The notes under the pieces are model-generated. The model made no database searches. It was given only the letters and a program-made list of their open reading frames with translations, and was not told the origin of the DNA. Shown one piece after another: positions 10,701-18,713 of a stretch of 64,000 nt of DNA. Positions within the stretch are counted from its first letter, which is position 1; the number at the start of each line of letters is the position of its first letter. Made by a program: the position numbers and the translations under genes. The DNA is from Bizionia paragorgiae (GTDB taxonomy: Bacteria; Bacteroidota; Bacteroidia; Flavobacteriales; Flavobacteriaceae): assembly GCF_900107625.1 (NCBI RefSeq), contig NZ_FNQK01000003.1, forward strand, positions 62,001-126,000, given 5' to 3'.

Positions 10701-12391
10701 TTTACCAAGATTCTGTACGTGAAAGTGTTGCCGATGAAGAGTTTCAAAAGTGGTTCGATAAAATTAAACCATATATCCTAACATACAGGTTAAGTTCAAT
10801 TAAGGACTCTATTCAAAAAAATGAAGCAGATGAGTTGAAGAAAGTTAATATAAAACTCGTTTCTTCATTAAAGTATGCTATTGAAAATGGGGAATTTAAG
10901 AACCTTCTTTCAGGTGAGTTCCTTCCCAATCCAACAAGTCAAGGCTTTTATTTATGTGTAGAACAAAATACCAGTTTAGAGATTGTAAAAGACACCCCAA
11001 AAGTATGTGAAGCTTTTGCTGAAATTTTATGTGTGTTGTTTAAAGTGAATGAGCACAAAGACAACTACAGAACAATCTTTAAAGATAAAAACAGTCTCAA
11101 AGACACCATTTTTACTATTGAGGTAAATTCTTTAACTGAGCATTATAATCAGGCTTTAGAATTATTGGGGATTTCAAGAGATGAAAGTCGTTTTTGGTCT
11201 AAAGTTTATGAATTTAGTGACAAGAATTTTCCTAGTACCCTAAAGGATTCAGATGAATTAGCAGAATTAGTGCTAAATGATTTTGGTTTTAAAATCTTGA
11301 AGCAATTTAAAAATATTAATTATGCTGATTTTAATGACCAACAATCAATAGAATTTTTGAAAGCACTAACGAGTGAATTAGAAATTCCAATTTCTCACTT
11401 GTTTGATAAGAATTTTAATGGAATTATAAGTTATCATAAAGCGCAGTTTCAAACTACAATTTTTGATTTTAAGGAGGATTTTAATACGTCTTTATGGAAA
11501 CATTTAAATCAACATAGAGAACTGCAAAAACAACTAATTACGTTCCAAGAAGCGTATGAAAACCTTATTCATACCAAAATGATTGAAAACGTTCTGTTAG
11601 ATAACAGATTTGAATTAGAGCTAAACTATTTAGATGTGCTAAAAGAGGCAGTAAATAAAGAGTTTGGAATTGAAATAGACAAAGATGTAGAAGTATATAC
11701 AATCAAGATTCTACCTGAATATAAAGTGCTGCTTAAAGAAAATAAGATAAACGAAGTAGATATTGAAGAAGCAGAAATTAGAAGCTTATTATATTTTAAA
11801 GGGAATGATGAGGAAATCCTTGGTTATCTAGCAAGTATTAAAGATATCAATGATAATGAAGACGATTTTGAACCCGAAGAAGAAGAGACAGGAGAGATTA
11901 TATTTAGTTCCTCAATAAAAATAAACCCTACTATTTCCAATGGTAAAAACCGTAAGAAAAGTAGTTGGAATCACAGCGATAAAGATGTGAAACGAAACAA
12001 AATATCTGGAAAGAAAGCAGAGCAAATAGTATTTAATTCATTAAAGAAAAGTGAGGAAATAGAAAAGGTAGAATGGGTTTCTAGTTTTTCTAATACATCA
12101 GATAAATCAGATAACAAACATTACGATATACGTTACAAATTGAATGACAACCCAAACTGGAAATACTTAGAGGTTAAGTCATTTAATGGCACTTACTTTC
12201 ATTTAAGTAGGTCTGAAAAAAAGGAAGCAATTAAGAGAGGAAAGGATTTTGAAATAGCTCTAGTCATTGATGGACAAGTACATATTTTGAAAGACTATTT
12301 TAATGAAGATGTCGATTTTGATAACAATGATTTGTTTTATGCATCGCCATCAGATTATATAATTTCATTACAACTAAAAAAAGAACAGTAA
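7784..12391 (+). CDS. Sacsin-like HATPase with C-terminal NOV/DUF3883 nuclease-like domain
   Basis: A 1535-aa protein. The N-terminus is a GHKL (HSP90/sacsin-type) ATPase: N-box ILELLQNADDA with E51 and N55, a sacsin-like G1 box ISNNGDPF, and G2 box GNKGLGF around residues 108-114. About 1,200 residues of helical, AT-rich-coded sequence follow. The C-terminus (about 1,405-1,510) is a NOV/DUF3883 domain with a PD-(D/E)xK-like core: GKKAEQ, then D1448 in HYDIRY, then E1463-V-K1465. Such proteins recur next to helicases and methylases in prokaryotic conflict systems; an ATP-driven clamp controlling an effector is a reasonable inference. It is not a DISARM or Druantia subunit that I know. Domain calls are strong; function is inferred. 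Confidence 0.85.
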   Translation: MLTKEQTIFAKDVLRLIEENRDTYKQVKRITADYRLEKGTTESYNGRQILELLQNADDAKTDTVFIELNRENQTLSISNNGDPFTAEEGIASLMIANTSSKKREFIGNKGLGFRSILNWVTEVKIKTKTDSVVFSQEIAKKEFNALTEEAQRKLITDNEDHLSEGEVPFAILAIPRLIENKEPSAYQTTIELKYINGNEEVIDGIESQLSLLAPEILLFLNHIKTIVVKDSKGVLDKSLSKVINESEAKVSINNATWNIMDSGDVLYNTKKGKEQYYRYKIAWKDDLSDVNSKFFTYFPTQERTHLPFLIHGTFNLDPTRNHLNDKKDNTHLLSEIAKSIGDIAENNIRKETSDWSSYKFLSVERENENEILTNFYKTIADFKNTLKIFPCVDGGYCTSKDAVFYGDEFSNWVLRNKVESLFTELVIPEDSEVDLNYGSEYSEEGWQEILASVTELISNIQERALLIKLLSKSSFSKIHSSKNKVPLLIDNTGVPIPEYNQAFMMNRKDIEKYFIPDDAEISFMSDDLFIEFTKAFKEEIAEIEEKRINKVKEHPSRPLKQLVSSVVNIGSNDITDVIRHIVAISENKIKAIEDNDDDKLKIVTEMVKSLFSIYQVNPERRSSLALEIPLINRANEIIYAKSLFLGSGFDSGKVAAIIFDKIYSDEDYLRTNEFWLLEDKGKGYLDNFFTWLGVNKITKTRKVKENLGRWDNNDYTNYILDKTNATRKDVYKDYTVTEISNFETIVTFDNFSIEILIAWLISDDTLLKQLNFDNNNDEFIHTFDREVTHAYDKPSFIYYQLQNLFLKNLKTKFISDLDFATELGYNSIDFKNQVFRDLNIDEHRIHNVLNLLNIGKSFNDLEVEEVYGILQDLEVIKPEEKYARKIYNLAFNFFKIKKDYNYAHQIKDYKLLAKKRNKKEYISVDKVYYSDNSTLPSKIAEDFWVFDFPKRSGESQISKYFGVKTFKDVDLQIYQDSVRESVADEEFQKWFDKIKPYILTYRLSSIKDSIQKNEADELKKVNIKLVSSLKYAIENGEFKNLLSGEFLPNPTSQGFYLCVEQNTSLEIVKDTPKVCEAFAEILCVLFKVNEHKDNYRTIFKDKNSLKDTIFTIEVNSLTEHYNQALELLGISRDESRFWSKVYEFSDKNFPSTLKDSDELAELVLNDFGFKILKQFKNINYADFNDQQSIEFLKALTSELEIPISHLFDKNFNGIISYHKAQFQTTIFDFKEDFNTSLWKHLNQHRELQKQLITFQEAYENLIHTKMIENVLLDNRFELELNYLDVLKEAVNKEFGIEIDKDVEVYTIKILPEYKVLLKENKINEVDIEEAEIRSLLYFKGNDEEILGYLASIKDINDNEDDFEPEEEETGEIIFSSSIKINPTISNGKNRKKSSWNHSDKDVKRNKISGKKAEQIVFNSLKKSEEIEKVEWVSSFSNTSDKSDNKHYDIRYKLNDNPNWKYLEVKSFNGTYFHLSRSEKKEAIKRGKDFEIALVIDGQVHILKDYFNEDVDFDNNDLFYASPSDYIISLQLKKEQ

Positions 12392-12397
12392 AAGACT

Positions 12398-15300
12398 ATG
12401 CTACCATTATTACAAGCAAATGAAATAAAACGTGCGGTAGTAGATTACTTAAGATCTACTTTCAATTTTGAAGATGCAGCATTAGACCATTCTTTTGAGG
12501 CCTTTCTTTTGAATGAAAGGAGAGGTATGTTTAAAGGGCCATATATGCAACTTAGACTACCGTTTGATAAAATCACATCGGATAGTGATAAAGAAATTTT
12601 TGAAAAATCCCTATTTGTAAAACCTTCGTTTGATCCTTATCACCATCAATTTGCTTCCTTTGCCAAGTTATCTACCCGAAATGGGCATAATCCTGAGCCT
12701 GTAATTCTAACAACAGGAACTGGATCTGGTAAAACAGAAAGTTTCTTATTCCCATTATTGGATTATTGCTACCAGAATAGAGATACGCCAGGGATAAAAG
12801 CAATAATTCTATACCCAATGAATGCATTGGCTACAGATCAGGCGAGAAGAATTGCAGAAGAAATAAACAATTTTGAAGATGCCGATGGCAAACACGTTTT
12901 ACAAGGTAAAATTCGTGCAGGTTTATTTATTGGTGAGGGAAAAGATAAAAATGGTGTGCGTAATACAAGAATGGGTGAAGACCATATCATTGAAGATAGA
13001 GATACCCTTGTAAAATCACCACCAGACATTTTATTGACAAACTTTAAAATGCTTGATTTTGCTTTATTGCAATCAAGATTTCACAATTTATGGCACCATA
13101 ATTTTAAGAATACAAGCTTGCTGAAATTCATCGTTTTAGATGAGCTTCACACCTATGATGGTGCAAAAGGTTCAGATGTAGCAAACTTAATACGTCGATT
13201 AAAATTAAAACTTAAACTACCAAAAGATCAAATTATTCCTGTTGGAACTTCTGCAACATTAGCTGGAGGCGATGAAGGAAAACAAGAATTAGTTGAATTC
13301 TTTTCTAAAGTTTTTGGTGTTAAAGTAACAATAGATTCAGTAATAGAAGAACAAAGGCAAGAACCTGATGAGTTTTTTGCAGATACTCTTGAAGCCCCTA
13401 ATGTTAATCTTAAAAATATAGCACAATGTGCATTTTTAGAGAACGATACTTATGAGACCTATTTAGCTAGACAACTACAATTTTGGAATTACGAGGATTT
13501 AAACCCAAGCCAGTTAGGAGAAGCTTTAAAGAAAAACGAATGGTTTTTTGAACTACTTAAGATATCAAAATCTAAAGTGGTTGAAATTAAGCCACTACTT
13601 ATAAGATGGAAGGATAAAATTGATGTAGACTTAGAACCAGATAATGTAAGATTATTATTTGGCTCGCTATTGTCGCTGATAACCTATGCTAAGGAACAGT
13701 CGGGTAAAAAGCAATTTCCATTTCTTTATTTACAAATAACCTATTGGTTACGCAGTCTTTCCAAAATCGTTCGCAAGCTTCAGCCTAGTCCAGTATTTGA
13801 ATGGGAAAGTGACAGTAACCCAAATGATAAGGCAAAATCATTACCACCATACTTTTGCCGTGAATGTGGAGGTAGTGGTTGGATAGGAATTAAAAAAGAG
13901 CAAAATGTTCATTTTGAAGAAGACTTAAAAAGAACACGTCAACATTTAATAGCAAATAATCAAAATAAGAACCTTTACTTTATTAGTAGCCTACAAGATA
14001 AAGGATATACAGAAATATATGCGTCAGACTACAGTCATTCTGGTGATGAAATTGATGGCTATTTACATCCACATTCTCTAAGTATTTACGATAATTATGA
14101 AAGTCCGGAGTATTTTAAAATATTAGGTACTCGCATTGTTGACGGTAATAGAGTAGATAAGATTTGTCCGCATTGTAATTCAAGAAACACCTTAGCTTTA
14201 ATTGGTACAGGAGTGCCAACATTAGAATCTATTGCAACAGCACAAGTATTGGCAACTGCTACAGATCCAACCAACGACCGTCAAAGAAAATTATTGGCGT
14301 TTACTAATGGAGTCCAAGATGCAGCCCATCAAGCGGGATTCATTGAAAATAGAAATTTTCGTTTTGGAATGAGGCACGCCATCCAAACCATACTGAAAGG
14401 TTCAAAAGAACCAGTAAAATTATCTGAAGTATATGAACGCTTTATTGAGTATTGGAGAACAAACTCAGATGATGAAGGTAAAGGGAATCTTGAAGCGTAT
14501 TATTACAAATTCTTTCCGCCAGATTGCGAGGCAAGGTTAGAAATAACAGATTATCAAAATAAAAGCGGAAAATTTAGTGCTGTTTTTGACCAAGAATTCT
14601 CGAATAGAATGTCTTGGGAAATATGGGCTGAGTTTTCTTATCGAGCAATCATTGGTCGTACCCTAGAAAAAACAGGAGCTTCAGCAACTCACTTTGATAG
14701 TGGATTGATGGGAGAAGTATATGACCAGATGAAGTATTGGTTAGATGAAAATGAATTAGGTAGTGCTATTGATAAAGAGCCTTTCCTTAGGTTTTTAAAT
14801 GGCTTTTTACACAGGTTGAGAACAAAAGGAGGTGTAGATCACCGCTACTTGAAAAAGTACAGGACAGAGCGTACAAATTCTTATTTAATAGGGCATAGAG
14901 GAAATGTAAATCAACAATTCTTTTTAATGAAGAATTTTGGACCTTCATCTAGATTGCCAAAATTTTTAGCACTTACAAGTGGCCCAAATACAAGAGCTTT
15001 TGATGTCGTGCAAGCAGCATCAAAGGACAATTGGTTTAGTGCTTATTTTAAAAAGTGTTTTCAAACCATTGTATCAGAAGAAAAAGAACTAATTAATGAT
15101 TTCTATGCACAGTTATTAGCTTATTTAGATTCTAATAGAATCTTAGATACGCGAGTGGCAGCTGGTGTTACTAATTATGGTTTAGCAGAAGATAGTATTT
15201 ACGTAAGTTCCGATGTGAAGTTTTTTGGCTGTGTAAAGTGTGGTCATAAAGTAAATACCGGTTCTAGTGGCGCCGATTTGGTTAAGGATATGAAATGCCT

Positions 15301-18300
15301 TCAATATAGGTGTAATGGACATTATGAGGTTATAGAAAAATCTCAGTTAGATTACTATAGAATGGTCTATAACAGAGGGCGCTCATTAAGAATTTTTGCA
15401 AAAGACCATACAGGGCTTATAGATAGAAACGAAAGAGAAAAATTAGAGTACGATTTTAAAAAACAACCTAAGCAAAATAGCACCAATGTATTAGTGGCAA
15501 CGTCAACGCTAGAAATGGGTATTGACATTGGAGACTTAAATGTGACATTTAATTCGTCACTTCCACCTGAAACAGCAAACTATTTACAGCGCATTGGACG
15601 TGCAGGTAGATCTAGCGGAACGTCTATGATTTTAAATCTAGCCGGAAGAGATGAACACGATCTCTATTATTTTCAAGACCCTCAAGATATGATGAGTGGT
15701 GAAATTAAAACACCAGCTTGCTATTTAGAGGCGAAAGATATTCTGAAAAGACATTTTATGGCCTTTTGCTTTGATAATTGGGCAACTTTAGATCCTGAAG
15801 AAAATAAAATTCCACCCTTGGTTAGAATGCTAAGTGTAAAATCACTTAGGCCTGGAGATCCTAATTTTCTGTTTCAAAAAATAGCAGCTTATATAGAATC
15901 AAATAAAACGGAGTTATATGAGGCATTTGTTGACCAATATAAAGATCAGTTGGGGGAAAATTCTAATAGTTTATCATCAATATTCGAGGACTTAAGTTCA
16001 GGGAGATTAGTAAATCGTCTAACTGTAATTCATAAAGATTTACTTGCAGAACTAGAGTATTACGCAAAGAAAGTGAAGGATGTAAATAAAAGATTGAGAA
16101 GCTTGCCTGAAACTGGTAATGAAACTATTATTTTAAAGAATGAAAAGCGAGCTTTATCAAGCGCTATTTATAATATTCATAGGCGAAATGTCATAGAATA
16201 TCTAACAAATATAGGCTTACTTCCAAATTATGCTTTTCCAGAGACAGGTGTAACCCTCAATGCTCAAATAAAAAGGAAAAAGCAAGTTGATGGTAAGACA
16301 GAATATAAATACGAAGATTTTAGTGAGATAGTAAGACCTAGCTCTTCCGCGCTAACCGAGCTTGCACCTGCAAATACTTTTTACTCACAAGGCTATAAAT
16401 TAAAATCAGAAGGTTTAGAAATAAAGTCACAAGAAGATTACGAAGAACATCGTTTTTGTAGTAATTGCGACCACGTAAAGAAAGAAATAGATGTTGAAGA
16501 AGAACAGCAAACTCAATGTCCTGTTTGTGGTCACGGCTCTTGGTCTAGTTTGAATAATCGTAAAGTACTAGTTAAACTTCAAGGGGTTTTGTCTGTAAAT
16601 GACAAGGAGGATTCTAAAATAACAGATTCTTCGGATGATAGAGAACGGAAATTTTATCAAAAATCAGTTCATATAAAAATTAACCAATCTTCTTCTCAGG
16701 GAGCTCACGTACTAAAGAGAGTTCCTTTTGGAATAGAATTTTTTCAAGATGTTGAGTATTTAGAAATTAATACAGGAATTAGAGAAGAAGGTTTCTTTGG
16801 CACAAGAGAAATTGAAATAAACGGTGAAAAACACCCTCAAGTAGGTTTTGTGATTTGTAAAACTTGCGGCAAGTCAACGGAAAGACCCTTAACAGCTAGA
16901 GAATTAAGCGATAGACGAAGAGCATATCACTTTCCATATTGTTCGAATAGAGAAGCTATTTATGACGATACCATCGATGACGTATTTAATGAAATCTATT
17001 TGTATAGAAAGTTTAATACAGAAGCATTATCTATTTTGTTGCCTATTCAAGAATTTAGGTCTGAGGAAAGAATCGCTTTATTTAAAGCGGGTTTACAACT
17101 AGGGCTTAAAGAATATTTTAAAGGAAGACCAGACCATATTTTGATTAGAGAAAATGAGATCTTTAACAAAGCTTCAAATAGAAAAGACAAGTATTTGGTT
17201 TTCTATGAAACAATACCAGGAGGTACAGGTTATTTATCCAAGTTATTTGATACCGAGGTGTTTACAGAAATTCTTAAAAAAGCATATGAAAGAATTGCTT
17301 TTTGTCCTTGTAAACAAGAGGGTAAAGATGGTTGCTATAGGTGTATTTATACTTATGGAAACCAATATGAAAGAACAATTTTAAGTAGGTCTGAAGCTCA
17401 AGAATTATTTTCAGATATTATTGAAAAAGCAGACGAATGGAATAGCATTGAGAGCCTACAAAACGTAAGCACATTTGCTAACAACGAAGAATCTGATTTA
17501 GAACTGAAGTTCGTAACATTATTAGAAACATTATCAGACCGATACAAAGGATCTTCCTTTAAGCCAGATAATGAAAAAGGGCTTAAGATTTATAGACTGA
17601 AACTGGTCTATGGAAATAACGAAATTGTTTACAAAATATATCCTCAAAATTTAGGAAGAGTCCTTCAAGGGGTAACGTTAAAGACGCGCCCGGATTTTGT
17701 AATGTCTTGTGTTCGTATCTCAATTAATGACAAAGAAAGGTCTTTAGATGATATAGAAAAATTAAAATCTATTGCTATTTACCTAGATGGATATGAATTC
17801 CACGCAAGTGAAAATCACCCGAGATTTCCTTCTGACTTGGCAATAAGGAATAACATTATAGATTCTGGAAGGTATAATCAATGGACATTTACTTGGGGAG
17901 ATTTTTCTGAAAATATGTTTAACGAAAAAGATATTCTTGGATTAAAGCAAGATGAGAAAGTCATTAAAGATAAGTTTTTCCTAAAGCATCCTTCATTTAA
18001 AGGCTATGACGTTTCTGACATATTTCTCAATAATAATATAACTAGATTCTTCCATCTAATTATTAATCCAATAACCAATATTGATTTAAAAATGTGGTCA
18101 AGTTTGGCACTCTTTAATTCACAGTCTAAAATGATGGGAATGTTTTATAGTCCCGATAATACTGAAGCTATATTAACTCATAGAAGTGTTTCTAAAATTG
18201 AAAAAGCACCTCAAGGACTTACTAATTATGTTTATGCTGATGGCATAAAGTTTAAGGATGAAGCCACATTTGGAGTATTTATTCGCCCTCAAGATTTTCT

Positions 18301-18712
18301 GTTAAAAGCTTTTGGTGGATTCAAGATTGTTCCGTTTTGGGAAAAAGAAAATTGGATTAAATTTTGGAAAATTTATAATCTAACACAATTTCACAATATA
18401 ACTGTTGAGTCATTAGATGCTGAAATTAAACCACAAGTGGTCGTGCCTAAAAATGAGGTAAGCAATGAAGTTCTCTCGAATTTTGATGAATCTCTGCACG
18501 ATATTGTTAGGGTATTATTTAAAAATAATATTGAGTTTAATACTGAGTATGACTTTGATCTTATTGAAAGCGATATAATTATTGCCTCGGCAGAATTAGG
18601 TACACATACCAAGAAAATTGTTATCAATCCATTTGATGAAGAATCAAAACAAACATTTATTAAGAACGGATACAAAGTATATAGTCCGGATAATTTTAAA
18701 TTAGAAGATTAA
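12398..18712 (+). CDS. Giant DEAD-box helicase with DUF1998 and Vsr-like domain, DruE/DrmAB/MrfA-like
   Basis: A 2104-aa superfamily 2 helicase. Walker A is TGTGSGKT (about 106-113), motif Ia is YPMNALATDQ, Walker B is DELH (from D248), and motif III is GTSATLAGG. Zinc-ribbon Cys pairs (CRECGG and CPHC) are inserted between the lobes. The second lobe has STLEMGIDIGDLN and QRIGRAGR (about 1,036-1,075). DUF1998 follows, with IPGGTGYLSKLFD and a Cys cluster CPCKQEGKDGCYRC (about 1,600-1,670). Near the end RPDF (1764-1767) and YLDGYEFH (1795-1802) match the Vsr-like PD-(D/E)xK fold seen at the tail of MrfA/DruE-type helicases. DISARM splits these activities between DrmA and DrmB; here they form one chain, as in Druantia DruE. 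It sits 6 bp after the HATPase gene. Confidence 0.88.
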   Translation: MLPLLQANEIKRAVVDYLRSTFNFEDAALDHSFEAFLLNERRGMFKGPYMQLRLPFDKITSDSDKEIFEKSLFVKPSFDPYHHQFASFAKLSTRNGHNPEPVILTTGTGSGKTESFLFPLLDYCYQNRDTPGIKAIILYPMNALATDQARRIAEEINNFEDADGKHVLQGKIRAGLFIGEGKDKNGVRNTRMGEDHIIEDRDTLVKSPPDILLTNFKMLDFALLQSRFHNLWHHNFKNTSLLKFIVLDELHTYDGAKGSDVANLIRRLKLKLKLPKDQIIPVGTSATLAGGDEGKQELVEFFSKVFGVKVTIDSVIEEQRQEPDEFFADTLEAPNVNLKNIAQCAFLENDTYETYLARQLQFWNYEDLNPSQLGEALKKNEWFFELLKISKSKVVEIKPLLIRWKDKIDVDLEPDNVRLLFGSLLSLITYAKEQSGKKQFPFLYLQITYWLRSLSKIVRKLQPSPVFEWESDSNPNDKAKSLPPYFCRECGGSGWIGIKKEQNVHFEEDLKRTRQHLIANNQNKNLYFISSLQDKGYTEIYASDYSHSGDEIDGYLHPHSLSIYDNYESPEYFKILGTRIVDGNRVDKICPHCNSRNTLALIGTGVPTLESIATAQVLATATDPTNDRQRKLLAFTNGVQDAAHQAGFIENRNFRFGMRHAIQTILKGSKEPVKLSEVYERFIEYWRTNSDDEGKGNLEAYYYKFFPPDCEARLEITDYQNKSGKFSAVFDQEFSNRMSWEIWAEFSYRAIIGRTLEKTGASATHFDSGLMGEVYDQMKYWLDENELGSAIDKEPFLRFLNGFLHRLRTKGGVDHRYLKKYRTERTNSYLIGHRGNVNQQFFLMKNFGPSSRLPKFLALTSGPNTRAFDVVQAASKDNWFSAYFKKCFQTIVSEEKELINDFYAQLLAYLDSNRILDTRVAAGVTNYGLAEDSIYVSSDVKFFGCVKCGHKVNTGSSGADLVKDMKCLQYRCNGHYEVIEKSQLDYYRMVYNRGRSLRIFAKDHTGLIDRNEREKLEYDFKKQPKQNSTNVLVATSTLEMGIDIGDLNVTFNSSLPPETANYLQRIGRAGRSSGTSMILNLAGRDEHDLYYFQDPQDMMSGEIKTPACYLEAKDILKRHFMAFCFDNWATLDPEENKIPPLVRMLSVKSLRPGDPNFLFQKIAAYIESNKTELYEAFVDQYKDQLGENSNSLSSIFEDLSSGRLVNRLTVIHKDLLAELEYYAKKVKDVNKRLRSLPETGNETIILKNEKRALSSAIYNIHRRNVIEYLTNIGLLPNYAFPETGVTLNAQIKRKKQVDGKTEYKYEDFSEIVRPSSSALTELAPANTFYSQGYKLKSEGLEIKSQEDYEEHRFCSNCDHVKKEIDVEEEQQTQCPVCGHGSWSSLNNRKVLVKLQGVLSVNDKEDSKITDSSDDRERKFYQKSVHIKINQSSSQGAHVLKRVPFGIEFFQDVEYLEINTGIREEGFFGTREIEINGEKHPQVGFVICKTCGKSTERPLTARELSDRRRAYHFPYCSNREAIYDDTIDDVFNEIYLYRKFNTEALSILLPIQEFRSEERIALFKAGLQLGLKEYFKGRPDHILIRENEIFNKASNRKDKYLVFYETIPGGTGYLSKLFDTEVFTEILKKAYERIAFCPCKQEGKDGCYRCIYTYGNQYERTILSRSEAQELFSDIIEKADEWNSIESLQNVSTFANNEESDLELKFVTLLETLSDRYKGSSFKPDNEKGLKIYRLKLVYGNNEIVYKIYPQNLGRVLQGVTLKTRPDFVMSCVRISINDKERSLDDIEKLKSIAIYLDGYEFHASENHPRFPSDLAIRNNIIDSGRYNQWTFTWGDFSENMFNEKDILGLKQDEKVIKDKFFLKHPSFKGYDVSDIFLNNNITRFFHLIINPITNIDLKMWSSLALFNSQSKMMGMFYSPDNTEAILTHRSVSKIEKAPQGLTNYVYADGIKFKDEATFGVFIRPQDFLLKAFGGFKIVPFWEKENWIKFWKIYNLTQFHNITVESLDAEIKPQVVVPKNEVSNEVLSNFDESLHDIVRVLFKNNIEFNTEYDFDLIESDIIIASAELGTHTKKIVINPFDEESKQTFIKNGYKVYSPDNFKLED

Positions 18713-18713
18713 T

